A stretch of DNA of 64,000 nucleotides, from the NCBI GenBank assembly GCA_003988855.1, contig QYAI01000086.1, positions 616 to 64,615 on the forward strand. Reading direction: 5' to 3'. How positions within the stretch are numbered: the stretch's first letter is position 1; the number at the start of each line of letters is the position of its first letter. Below, one piece after another: positions 12,150 to 22,700 of the stretch. The notes beneath the pieces were generated by a model. It did no database searches. It was given only the letters and a program-made list of their open reading frames with translations, and had not been told where the DNA came from. The DNA comes from Arachnopeziza araneosa. Lineage: Eukaryota > Ascomycota > Leotiomycetes > Helotiales > Arachnopezizaceae. A program made the position numbers and the translations under genes.

Positions 12150-12633
12150 GAGAATAGAGGGCTAGATCTATGAGAGATAGAGAGGATCATGAATATTTTC
12201 GCAACGTGTAAAGCCAAGACTGTAATAGAGGCCAACGTGAGAAATGAGCGCTCTTGCCACCGAAACCAATAGAGTTCGTTGCTCAATAATCCAGCTAATC
12301 GTTTCACTCTGTTCTAAGAATGTCTTGGTTAGCTCGAAAAGGCGAGCGTCACATTCACCCCAAAGAAAGATTCACTGATTTTCAAAAGTTTGATGAAGAA
12401 TTATTCACAAGACAAAAAATTTCTGATTGTATCCATGGCGTCCAACGTCTATAAATCGGAGACCTTTGTAAAGGGTTTCTTCTTCCTTCCTCCACAACAC
12501 ACCAACAAACCACAGTCAGAAAGCAAAACTCTACTACAGCTACCAAGTCTATTACACGTAGTATCTTCTTCTTCAGCAAACCTCAACCTCATCTTTTATC
12601 AAAAACACCAAACTGCGTTTCAGCAGCGTCAAG
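12150..12633. other. Intergenic region
   Basis: Holds the 3' flank of the first MGIGG gene, purine-rich like the flank of the copy at 16.5 kb, and the promoter and 5' leader of the next small gene. Overlapping ORFs on both strands look accidental. Confidence 0.45.
12450..12455 (+). promoter_or_regulatory. Possible TATA box
   Basis: A TATAAA hexamer lies 184 bp upstream of the ATG at 12634. A CA-rich leader typical of fungal 5' UTRs follows it. Suggestive only. Confidence 0.3.
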
Positions 12634-12839
12634 ATGTGTGAAACACCTATCTGGAGTTACAGTTGCGGTAGACCGGACACTTTAGGAAAGGAGAAATGGA
12701 AAAGTGCGTCTGGGATTGCCCGCCTACACAGAACGTTCACCGTTACGAAAGAAACCCCCCGCAATGCCCAATTTGCCCAGAAATTCCCGACGATAAGGTA
12801 GTTGTGCCACCGGCGCCAAAGGAGAGACATGTAAGATAG
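12634..12839 (+). pseudogene. Small Cys-rich protein, one-base frameshift
   Basis: The ATG at 12634 opens MCETPIWSYSCGRPD, the start style of small fungal Cys-rich proteins. The same frame then loses similarity. The neighbouring frame gives MEKCVWDCPPTQNVHRYE and PPQCPICPEIPDDK, ending at the TAG at 12837-12839. Cys pairs (CVWDC, CPIC) look like a zinc-binding knuckle. A single missing or extra base near 12683-12690 would join both halves into a protein of about 70 aa. Either the gene is broken or the assembly has an indel. The nearest relative in style is the Cys-rich N-terminus of the protein at 48.8-49.4 kb. No function is known. Confidence 0.5.
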
Positions 12840-13316
12840 ATAGTGTCTGGGGGGTTTCGAGGAATGTTTCGTTCTTGCAGTTTGTTAGGTTCGGAATAGC
12901 CAGGCTGGACTACTGTAGTGGGGTTCTAGGGTGCATGACATTTTTCGGTCATTTCGCTAGTGGAAGCACGTGTTGAGGACTCTCTATAAAGGAGGTCCTA
13001 CTAAGCACCTACACAAGAGGAGATTCATGGAGTACGGAATACAGGCAGCAGCAGAAGATTCATGGACATAGAGAAGGGAGAATAGATTGCGTTGTCACGA
13101 ATGGAGCATTGATCATACGGATTTCATTGACTAATATTCTTTTCTTACTGATTCATTGATTCATCTACTTATTCATTGCTTGTTGTTTACACTGCTTTCT
13201 GGTCTTTCGAACACACGGTTTTTGTTCTAGGTTCTTGCTTCAGTTGTTCTTCCGAAATATACATATCGAGAGTCAGCTGAGAGCCAACGAGATTCTTATT
13301 TTATTGCCTGCTTCTC
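12840..13316. other. Intergenic region
   Basis: No gene seen; AT-rich toward 13140-13260. It is presumably the 3' UTR of the small Cys gene plus the flank of the DUF6594 remnant. Confidence 0.5.
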
Positions 13317-13783
13317 CTACCCTCGTACAATATCCTTTCCTAGCTTGTCGCGATACACATTGTCCAGTTTTTGTTGGAATGCTTGAAGTGCCGCCACACG
13401 TGCCTCAAGATTGAGCAAATTGCGGATCGAGAGTTCTCGGAATCGTCTAAAGATTACCACTGACATGTCACGATCGGCATTTGGGAACTTGGCTGTTCGC
13501 GGAATGCCGCCCAGGCCAATCCAAGGATCATATTTTGTAGCATCCTTCCACCACACTTTTTCTACGGTGTGGTTTGTCCCTTCTGACGGTTGAGTCGATT
13601 CGTCCCCGGTCTCCGCGCTTTTGGCCGTTGAAGGTTCTCCGTCTGTTGAGGGTTCTCCGCCCGTTGAAGGTTCTGCGCCCGTTGAAGGTTTGGGCTCGTT
13701 GAAGGTTTGGGCTCGTCCGGTGCCGGTGGTGAGATCTTTCCTCTGGCGGCTTCTAAGTCCAAGTCGGCTGCACGGTTCGACAT
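13317..13783 (-). pseudogene. DUF6594-type protein remnant
   Basis: The minus strand from MSNRAADLDLEAARG (13783) leads into a Glu-Pro-Ser-Thr-rich repeat. The correct frame then continues STQPSEGTNHTVEKVWWK and reaches the DUF6594 signature: GGIPRTAKFPNADRD, FRRFRELSIRNLLNLEARV. The frame changes inside the repeat because one unit is 17 nt rather than 18. The coding sequence then stops at 13317, shortly after the signature, so the usual C-terminal transmembrane helices are absent. DUF6594 proteins are fungal membrane proteins of unknown role. I read this as a truncated, frameshifted copy. Confidence 0.6.
13627..13714. repeat. 18-nt coding minisatellite with 17-nt units
   Basis: Five tandem units begin GTTGAAGG or GTTGAGGG on the plus strand. 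Units 1-3 (13627-13680) are 18 nt; units 4 and 5 (13681-13697 and 13698-13714) are identical 17-nt units. On the minus strand the 18-nt units encode a PST-G-x-E hexapeptide. The 17-nt length breaks the frame. Confidence 0.8.
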
Positions 13784-14229
13784 CATTAGCAGCTGATCAA
13801 CAAGCTTCAACACCTCTGATGCTTTTGGGCGGGAAAAAATGAAGAGGTTTTTAGGACGAAATCAAAAATGGTAAGGAACACGGAAAGGCTTTAACAAAAG
13901 CCTGCTGCTGCCTGTTCGGATCCCATGAGTTTGCCTGCGAGAAGTGAGATGACAAACGTTATCCTCTGCTAATCTCATTGTTCAGCATGCTTCTTGCGTC
14001 TCGGAGCTTCTGATTCGTCAGATCAGCATGTCCCTACGCACAAAACGCTGTTTTTGGGTGGTGGCTTGCTCAGGACAGGCTCTACCCACTCTCAGCGGGC
14101 CAAGACTGAATCGGTGTAGGTCTACAGGCCCGTCAATAAAGTTGGTGCAGAGGACAATTTTATTTTTCTTTCTTCGCTTCGTGCCTTTTGAAGAGTGCGT
14201 ACTTGATCACCTTCGTCAAGGATGACGCG

Positions 14230-15177
14230 ATTTCGCTGCAAAGAGCTCGAATTTTGTCCGCTTCCGGTTCCAAACAAGCATCAAGGCTGTGACTCGCCAG
14301 GCTTTGATGGATACCCGAGCCAGTGTAAACTTCATGACCGAGAAGTTTGCTAAGAAAAATGGAATACTCTACCAGTCAGAAGGCGATTTAAATTGATTGA
14401 TGGATCGTATGTACGATCTATAGGATGGGCAAATGTTAACATTCAACTGCATCCTCAGGGTCTTAAAGTATACGAATTCCAAGTTCTCGAGGAAGCTATA
14501 TGGCCATTGATTCTTGGCAGTAGCTTTCTTTACGAAACAAGAGAGTTGAGAGCTCCAAGATCCGGGCTGCACCGAATTCAGCCACTATCGAAATTCCTCA
14601 TTCACCTTGGACAGCATCCGAGAGATATGCATGCCGTTCCAATGCAGAGCTCACCTTAGGTGCTATGTCACTACTACGCCACTGCTCGAAGTTATGATAT
14701 TCATGGCGATAATAATAGTATTATCCTTGGGAATGGCATGTCGATCCAGCCTGCAGGAACCGTCGAAGCTCCAGTCGAAGTCCCAGTGACCGGGCGAGGC
14801 GATCAGCCACTGAATCTCCAATTTTATATTATCAATGGCCTTCCTTTTGATCTCTCGTTAGGGAACACTACAATTAAAAAGCTGCCTGATGCACGTATCA
14901 ATGCTTTACAATGGATCAACCCCACAGAAACAACAACAACGCAATATTTCTGTAGCTTTTGCTTAGGCAAGAAGCCAAGCAATGGTATAATACGCGAGCT
15001 CTCTATCTGGGGGTACCTGGCTCACATGTGATCAGGACTTTTTGCAAAAATCAAGGATCCAATCTTCCTGAAAAGGCGAAGGAACTGAATAGACCCAACA
15101 GCGAGCCGGAGCCGGAGGAATCTTTCGATATTGGTGAGGTAAATCGGTGGGGCAAGCTGACGGAAGTATCTACTTAG
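14230..15177 (+). pseudogene. Decayed retropepsin-like aspartic protease gene
   Basis: Segments in different frames line up as one protein. MDTRASVNFMTEKFAKKNGI (about 14307-14370) resembles the retropepsin active-site strand, but the usual D-T/S-G is DTR. LPVRRRFKLIDGSYVRSIGW and VLEEAIWPLILGSSFL (14370-14530) follow, matching the flap and the ILG-x-x-FL strand. A second, similar module appears at 14690-14890: SIILGNGMSIQPAGTVEAPV .. FYIINGLPFDLSLG. Frameshifts and stops separate the pieces. No reverse transcriptase or integrase is visible, so a retrotransposon origin is possible but unproven. It is certainly not expressed as a whole in this form. Confidence 0.5.
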
Positions 15178-15179
15178 TG

Positions 15180-16251
15180 CATCACACAGTGTTGGAAGCA
15201 GAGAAGGCGTATCACAGAGTTTCTAGCTGCGCTAAGCGTCATTCAACTCATTCTCCCAAAAAGCTCATCTCGCTTCACCTGACGTAACAAGACAAAAGCC
15301 TTTTGAACGGTCCTTGGCTTTCAAAGCTGTATGAATCCTATGATAGAAGATGGGTGAACCAGCAAATTTTCGTTCATGCAGCTCAGTCATCGAGATGGTC
15401 CTATTTGTCTTGCCTTGCCTTTCCTTGCTTGCATGAATCATCCGCTCCTCGGGCAGACGGAACATGAGTATGAATCGTCGCCTAGTTTGATTTGGTATAT
15501 GCATGAATATCGCTATTCCCATTGATTACATAGATTTACAAGATCGAGCATGCGCATCAATCCATGTTGACCATGGAGAACTAGTCGAGCATTTGCGTGT
15601 CAGCAATTTTACTGTGGACATATTTATAATGCTGATACGATCTTGTGATATCAATGACTTGCCTTGGATTGGAATTGCTCTGCAATCAATCAAATCTGGC
15701 AAGAGGCTTATATTCAGCGACGGAGAGAGCCGAACGCAATTCCAGCCAAACTCTGTTTCAGCACTGTGAGCGGTAATTTGCCGAATTTATTTGGCTTCAG
15801 CATCAGAGACTTGGCCTCTGTCACTCTGTCACAGTGACTTTATGACGCAATCATTAAAGGGATTCAGATGCTTAGCAGCGCTTAGGCTTTGAGATGCTCG
15901 TACATCTACAATGTTTCGATACTTGGAATCAAGCAAGAAATCCATCGCTTGATTCACTTCAGTAATATGACTGACTATCAAGAGGCTGAAATTATAATTG
16001 TTGGTAATATGCATCAATGACATAAGCAAACGGATGGCATAGATATCTGAAGAATTTGTTTGTGCAGGTACTTTATTAAAGGAAGAGAATCACAGACAGT
16101 TTCAACGGTTGAATAATAAATTCAATACTACCTGCAAGTGTATCTATTTAACAACTAGCCTCGCCACCACTTAACTCTATCAAAAATAACCCAAGAGCCA
16201 GTTCACCATCAAAACCCCTCACAACGACCTATAACAACAGCGGCCTCAAAA
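15180..16251. other. Intergenic region
   Basis: No gene I can support. An 88-codon plus-strand ORF at 15503-15769 has no recognisable family. The last 150 bp are CA-rich and form the leader of the second MGIGG gene. Confidence 0.5.
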
Positions 16252-16533
16252 ATGTTCCGGTACCTCCTCCCGGCCATGGGCATCGGCGGCACTAACCTCG
16301 GGAACCGCTCCCTCGACAGTATCTTCCCCTGCTTCCGCAACGCCGCCTTCGCCAACCAGCTTGGCGCGGTCCCCTATCACCGGCTCTACAGCCACCCCAA
16401 CCAGATCAGCAACTGGCACAACGGCGTCTTCAACGCGGGCCTGAAGGCCATCCCGCAACAGCGCATGTGGCGCGATCATAGGCAGATCCATAATTGGATG
16501 TGGGATCTGCCCAAGAAGGTGCATTTTGGGTAG
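16252..16533 (+). CDS. MGIGG-family small protein, copy 2
   Basis: 93 aa, single exon, start MFRYLLPAMGIGGTNLGNRS in good context (CAAAAATG). Two repeat units follow the PC motif: AVPYHRLYSHPNQISNWHNG and VFNAGLKAIPQQRMWRDHRQ-IHNWMWD. It ends KKVHFG, as copy 1 ends QAHFG. No signal peptide. It lies 204 bp upstream of copy 3 on the same strand, so a tandem duplication is likely. Function unknown. Confidence 0.72.
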   Translation: MFRYLLPAMGIGGTNLGNRSLDSIFPCFRNAAFANQLGAVPYHRLYSHPNQISNWHNGVFNAGLKAIPQQRMWRDHRQIHNWMWDLPKKVHFG

Positions 16534-16737
16534 GTGGGGATACAAAGGAAATGGAGAGAAGGATGGAGAGAGGAGAGAATCATGGGGGCGATTAGGTTGT
16601 TGAATAATAAGTACACTAGGTACCACTACATGCAAGTATATCTACCTACCTATCCATTTAATTCTCCCCTTTCCCATCATCCAAACAACCCAACAGCAAA
16701 ACCCATTAAAACCTACAATTACCAATCTATAACTAAA

Positions 16738-17007
16738 ATGTTCCACCACCGCCTCCTCCCCGCCATGGGCATCGGCGGTCCGGGCATCGGCAACCGCTCC
16801 CTGGGTAGCTTCATGCCCTGCTTTGCCAATGCTCGTTTCAACGCGGGCCTCAACGCTCTCCCGCAGCGCAGCCTCTACCACCACGGCGCGCCACGGCAGA
16901 TCGCCAACTGGATGGGCGGCATCCCGGATTCGGCGTATGCGCGGAGTTTTGGCAGTTTGAGTGTTCTGGGACATACGGGTCAGAGTGTGCGCGGGGCGAG
17001 GTGGTAG
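16738..17007 (+). CDS. MGIGG-family small protein, copy 3
   Basis: 89 aa, single exon. The start at 16738 (AACTAAAATG) aligns with copies 1 and 2: MFHHRLLPAMGIGGPGIGNR. The first repeat unit is present (RFNAGLNALPQRSLYHHGAP-RQIANWMGG). The second is replaced by an unrelated Ser/Gly/Arg tail ending GARW. The longer ORF from 16534 is not used because the copies agree on the shorter start. Function unknown. Confidence 0.7.
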   Translation: MFHHRLLPAMGIGGPGIGNRSLGSFMPCFANARFNAGLNALPQRSLYHHGAPRQIANWMGGIPDSAYARSFGSLSVLGHTGQSVRGARW

Positions 17008-17173
17008 GATATGACGGTTGATGTGTTGATATGTCTTCAGAGTAGTGCGGTTTGAGTTCAATCAGTTGTTTATGTGTATGATATATTAGTTGGAGATGTG
17101 CAGCATGACACTTGTTTGATGATATCTCGTGTCGTGTTCATCTATCAGTAGGATGCCACACCATCATAATAAC

Positions 17174-17695
17174 CTAATCTTCACTCCTCGCCAACCCCTC
17201 CTTCAGAACATTAGTATCCCAAAACGTCCTCCCAACAAAATACTGCAACCCATCGGTCCCCTGGCCCTCTACCTCTGCCGGTCCACTCACAAACTCAATC
17301 TGCCTTCTTACCGTGACATTCGCCTTCCCGCCCTTGGGGAAAAACACCATATCCTGCTGATGGATCAAGCGGTCCCCCTTTTCGTGGCCGCCGATGATGA
17401 CGGTCGTGACGCGGTTTTCGGGGACCAGTTTCTCCATCGTGCCGAAGAGCGCGGGACCCTGCATCCACGCCCAGATGGCGGCACCCGAGGTCAGGGTCAC
17501 GCCTGTGTTGGTGTAGAAGGAAGCGCTCGGTGCGAACCAGGCCGTCGAGGGGCCGGAGAAGTCGCAGGCGATGACGGCGGCGTCGTATTTTTCGAAGAGG
17601 GCGAGGGCCGGGATGCTGCGGGAGGAGGCGTTCCATTCGCCGTAATGCGTTATGGCTTGCGAGGTGATGGTGGGACCGCGCTTGACTTCTGCCAT
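17174..17695 (-). CDS. SnoaL/NTF2-like protein
   Basis: 173 aa, single exon, start MAEVKRGPTITSQ. The sequence has the NTF2-like layout: an N-terminal helix, ALFEKYDAAVIACDFS, then FYTNTGVTLTSGAAIWAWMQ, alternating strands VTTVIIGG.. and DMVFFPKGGKANVTVRRQIE, and a final QYFVGRTFWDTN. Such proteins bind small hydrophobic ligands or act as cyclases/hydrolases; the substrate cannot be told. The gene is GC-rich compared with its flanks. Confidence 0.65.
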   Translation of the reverse strand: MAEVKRGPTITSQAITHYGEWNASSRSIPALALFEKYDAAVIACDFSGPSTAWFAPSASFYTNTGVTLTSGAAIWAWMQGPALFGTMEKLVPENRVTTVIIGGHEKGDRLIHQQDMVFFPKGGKANVTVRRQIEFVSGPAEVEGQGTDGLQYFVGRTFWDTNVLKEGLARSED

Positions 17696-19701
17696 CTTGG
17701 TGGGGTGTTGATGTTGTTTAGGGGTCTGTGATAGAGTCAGAAGATGTGAAGATGATTAAGATGGTGGCTTGTTGGTGGTTACTGACTGAGGTTAATACTT
17801 CGGCCAGGTGTACTCCTCAGACACTTGATCGCTCCTGTCCGATCTGTCCGTGAAATATGGCATCTTGACAAGTATTTATTCCATCTAGCTCTCCTTTAAT
17901 AACGCACATTTTACTAATCAATCACCTGAGATTTCCTACAGCACATTATCACCGGGTATAGCCAAGAAATAGCGGTTTGTCAGATCACAAATGCATGCAC
18001 ATTAACGCCGAGAAAAAGGCTGGATGGGCATTTTCGATTATGAGAATGGGATGAGCTTGAGAGGACGAGGACGAGATTGATACTGTTGTCATGGTGTAGC
18101 AAGTATACTTTGGCTTCGTATCATGCAGAAACCACGCAAGTGATAGGTCTGTCACTAATCTGGAATAGTGATCTGGAATAACTTAGCGAATGCAGGCGGA
18201 TTGGTCAGCTTTAGGGTGTTGATCATAGCTCTCTCCAAGACCTCAGTCCATCTTGAGATGACGAAATAAGAATGGACAGAATGAATGTTGACATGAGAGT
18301 CTTCATTAGACGTGGAGGGCAGAATCACATGATCTAATCACGTGAAGCCCAAAACCGATGGAAATGAGCGACGGAAGGAACTGAACGCTAGCTCTCCTAA
18401 TCTATAAGGCCATCCAATGAGAAGGGAGAAGTGAGATCCGTGGAGCTGCATCGTCAGGATTCAAGACAGGAGAGGAATTAAGGTTAAAGTTGGGAAGGAA
18501 GGAGGTCAGCGGCCGAGTGGGGCGGTCGCTGGTGGACTTTGCACTTTCTTAAACGCACGTCGACCATGGCGCTCCCACCACAACACAACCAACACATCCC
18601 CCCTTGATGCACTCTCCATCTCCATCTCCATCTCCATCTCCATCTTCACGGCTCAGTCCGCGGGCGAAATTCGAAGCTGGCTCTCTTACGCGTCGGCGTG
18701 TACCTCTCCGCGCCCCGGGAACGACCCCTTGGACTGCCATTTCGAGGCTCACCACTCCTGATGCAGGTTCGCAGAACGATGCGGGATCTCCATCGGGCCC
18801 AGCGCCTCCTTGACCGGGAAAAGAAGCAGCAGGGCGGGAGAAGCAGCCCGTCGTACCGAGGAGATGTCAGCGGCAGACCCAAGGCAGATTCATTCACCCG
18901 GCTCCAACTGCCCCTGAGTGGTGCTGGTGTGTTAAGTCCGAACCAGGTTGGAAACAGGTGGCTGAAATGCCAAGTCTCCGCCCATAGCCAATCTCACCAC
19001 TGACTGCAACAGAATGACCGAGATAGGAAGGCTTCGTTCGGTTCCGTTCGACCTGCTGCTTCAAGTGCAGTTTTCAACTCTAAATTGACCTTGGTGGTGC
19101 AAACGACCGTCGCTGATGGAGGCAGGAGGCCAGAGGCCAGAGGGCTGTCTCTCGTTGTCGCACGGAATCCTTCACGAGTACCCATCTCGAAACCCATCTC
19201 TTTTCGCATCGACTCTTCTCTTTGCACATGATGCCGAGAATCAGGAGGGAGGCACTTCTTTTTCCAACGTCGCAGAAGATGCGTGTCCCCGGGCAAAGGA
19301 CAGTCTCCAATGCGTGAAGATTGGACCATTACTCGCCGTTCAACACAGCCTCACTTGTTTTCATTGGCTTCTCGACGCAGGTACCATGCCGACTTTTCAG
19401 CTGCCCAATCCTCGCAGCTGGATTGGCTCAGCCGACGCAGGCACCACTGCAAGTCTTCGGCTTTCCAAAGCCTCATTTCTCCCCCACCCAAAATAACCCC
19501 GTTACCAGGAGTCACCGCGAGAATCCTCCGGTGTCATAAACATACCGTAGCGTCCAGGTGCACTTTTTGCGTGACCTCTCTGTCTGCATCTTTTTTGACG
19601 GAACAGAGCGCTGCCATGATTCTTCCATTCGCTTGATACCATTCTTTTGACAAACACCTTCGTTTCTTCGCGTACAATTTCGGGTTCTTTGGGCGTTCAG
19701 T
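17696..19701. other. 2-kb intergenic/upstream region of the DUF3433 gene
   Basis: No supported gene. It contains the NTF2-like gene promoter and probably a long promoter and 5' UTR for the large membrane-protein gene. Short ORFs on both strands at 18549-19785 overlap one another and show no family features. Two diverged copies of a GACGCAGGxACCA.. segment occur near 19373 and 19433. Confidence 0.5.
18614..18643. repeat. (CTCCAT)5 hexanucleotide microsatellite
   Basis: Five perfect tandem CTCCAT copies, followed by a one-base variant. Non-coding context. Confidence 0.9.
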
Positions 19702-22700
19702 ATGGGTAACTTTTTGAGTCGGAAAAAGGGTGGTGAGGAGAAGAGAAGGAAAGTGAAACTTTCTCGTAAGTGACTCAAAAATCATCTTCCTGCGCTTCTC
19801 TCATCCCACCGAAACAGGAACGGGGAACCCCACGGCTCGTCCGATGCTCACACGCATCTATGGCATGGTTGGATGTTTGATCGTGACACTTATTTTTATT
19901 GCCATCATTATTTTCCTTCAGAAGAAGCTGCCAAATGGTTCCAAGTCGACATTTCACATATCCGTGAAGCGAGTAGCCGAGGTGCTCGAGATATCTCCCG
20001 TACAAAAACGTGAGAGTGCGGGGGACAAGCACGTTAGGCAAGATGGTATTTTTCCTGCACGTAAGCCAAGATGGAGATTTGACTTTTTATAGATATCCGG
20101 TTCACTGGGTTTCGACCGATTGAAACCATTTTACCTTTCGTACCCGGAGCTGCAGCCGCATGTTTCTCCACGACTACTCTTTGCCCAACACCAGGCGCTG
20201 CCTGTATGACAAGTTCATTTACCACGCCATGTGCAGCAGGCACACCCTCGCCAACACCAACGCCAACCTTGCTGAGGATAAATCCTATCTTCGACTGCTT
20301 TAGTAGCGATGTTTCCTGTACCACACAAGAAATCATCCAGCGAGGATTGGATAAGAGGCAGAAGTACCAAGCATATTGTTCTACTACATTCTTTGATATT
20401 CCTTGCACCGGCCCTGCAACAACGCCAACTCCTACTCCAACGCCTACCTTGCTAAGGATAAATCCTATATTTGACTGCTTTAGTAGCGATGTTTCCTGTA
20501 CCACGCAAGAAATCATCCAGCGAGGATTGGATAAGAGGCAGAAGTACCAANCATATTGTTCTACTACATTCTTTGACGTCCCTTGCACTGGCCCTGCAAC
20601 AACACCTTCTCCAACGCCAACACCGTCTCTGGTGCGGATAAATCCTATNTTCGACTGCTTCAGTAGCGATGTTGCCTGTACAACACAAGAAATCATTCAA
20701 CGAGGATTGGATAAGCGGCAAAAGTACCAAACATTTTGTTCTACTACATTCTTTGACATTCCTTGCACTGGCCCTGCGACAACGCCTTCTCCAACCCCAA
20801 CCCCAACCCCAACGCCGTCTTTGGTAAGAATTAATCCAACATTTGACTGTTGGACTAGCGATATCTCGTGTACAACAGAGAATAGAATCCAACGGCAACG
20901 AGGATTGGATAAAAGACAGGGCTTTGTAACTTACTGTTCAACCCAATTTTTCGCTGCTCCATGCACACTTCCTCCAACAACACCGACACCGACTCCCACG
21001 CCGACTCCGAGCAGCGTCGATCCTTGCGTTACTCCAATTGTCTCTTGTCACTTTGACAAAAGAGCTGGCCAGTTTGGGGAAAGAGGTAGACTTCCCAATG
21101 GATGCTTCACTTCATTTTCTACGGCTGCTAGCTGTATATCTTCTTCAGTTCCACCCTCCATAACCCCAACACCAACACCAGCAGACCCTTGTGTAACGCC
21201 AATTACCTCTTGTCCTGATATCATTAGGAAACGACAATTCAATACAGACTGCTCAACTTGGCTTTCTACTGCAGCAAGCTGCCTGCCTACTGATCCTTGC
21301 ATCACTAGCACCGTTTCATGCCCGATCCAGAAACGACAAGGCAATGGCGGATGCAAAACATCGTTCTTTACGGTTGCGAGCTGCCTCTCCTCTTCAACAA
21401 TAACTCCTACACCAACTCCAACGCCTCCCAGTGATCCATGTATCTCTAGTGTTGTGTCTTGCCCAATTCAGAAGAGACAAGGCAATGGTGGTTGTTCGAC
21501 CTCATTCTTTACCGTTGCGAGCTGTCTCTCGTCTTCCTCAATAACTCCGACTCCTACGCCAACGCCAACGCCTCCCAGTGATCCATGTATCTCCAGTGTA
21601 GTTTCGTGTCCAATCCAGAAGAGACAAGGCAATGGTGGATGCTCGACCTCGTTCTTTACTGTTGCAAGCTGTCTTTCAACCTCGAGTCCCCCAACTTCAA
21701 GTCCTCCGACAACTACTCCAAGCCCGAGCTCGAGTTCCATCGATCCATGTATTTCCAGTTTTGTCTCTTGTCCAATCCAGAAAAGACAAGGCAATGGCGG
21801 TTGTTCAACTTCGTTTTTCACGGTTGCTAGTTGTCTTTCAACCTCGAGTCCTCCAACTTCAAGTCCTCCAACAACTTCTTCAAGTTCGAGTTCAAGCTCC
21901 ATCAATCCTTGCATTTCTAGTGTTGTCTCGTGTCCAATCCAGAAAAGACAAGGTGATGGTGGTTGTTCAACATCATTTTTCACGGTGGCGAGCTGCCTTT
22001 CGACTTCAACTCCTCCAACCTCGAGTCCTCCGACGACTAATGCAAGTCCAAGCTCTAGCTCCGTTGATCCATGTATCTCTAGTGTTGTGTCTTGCCCGAT
22101 CCAGAAACGACAAGGCAATGGCGGATGTTCAACCTCATTCTTTACGGCTGCTAGTTGTCTTACAACTTCGACACCTCCAACAACAACTCCAAGTTCCAGC
22201 TCGAGCTCAGTGTCAACTGTCAGCAACAACCCATGCATCACCAGTGTAGTGTCATGTCCAATTAGGAAGCGGCAAGGAAATGATGCATGCTCGACCTCAT
22301 TCTTTACTGTCGCTAGCTGTATATCATCCACTTCAAGTAGTTCGTCTCTCAGTGTATCCATCACACCTTCAAGCACGCCCCCTTCATCTTTGCCGCCCTC
22401 AAGCACCTTAATCACTTTACCATCATGCATAACGACTGCGGTATCATGTATTACTCCAATTTCACGAAAGGGCAAGCGACAAGCGTTGGAGTGCGTGACA
22501 TCGTTTGTCACCATTTCTGGTTGTGGAGTTTCTTCATCAACTTCATCCACTTCATCGAGCTCCATCACGACACTACCTCTGAGCAGCTCTTCATCCACGT
22601 CATCGAGCTCCATTGGCACACTACCTCCGAGCAGCTCTCCAAGCTCATCGAGCATCTCAAGCATTGTGCCTGTCTCTTCCAGCTCCTCCAGTAGTAGTGC

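Noticed and set aside
17295..17636. Arg/His-rich ORF on the minus strand
   Set aside because: Alternative frame of the NTF2-like gene, produced by its high GC content.
18508..18590. tRNA-Leu/Ser-like start (GGCCGAGTGGGGCGGTCGC)
   Set aside because: No T-arm GTTCRANNC motif and no pairing acceptor stem follow at the right distance.
18549..18897. Short ORFs over the CTCCAT repeat
   Set aside because: Overlapping ORFs on both strands driven by the microsatellite; no conserved motif.
20061..20092. 32-bp intron with an ideal GTAAGC donor
   Set aside because: Too short for fungal splicing; the GTATTT donor at 20046 gives a 47-bp intron in the same phase, matching other introns here.
20034..20696. 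220-codon minus-strand ORF
   Set aside because: Shadow of the same repeat array on the other strand.
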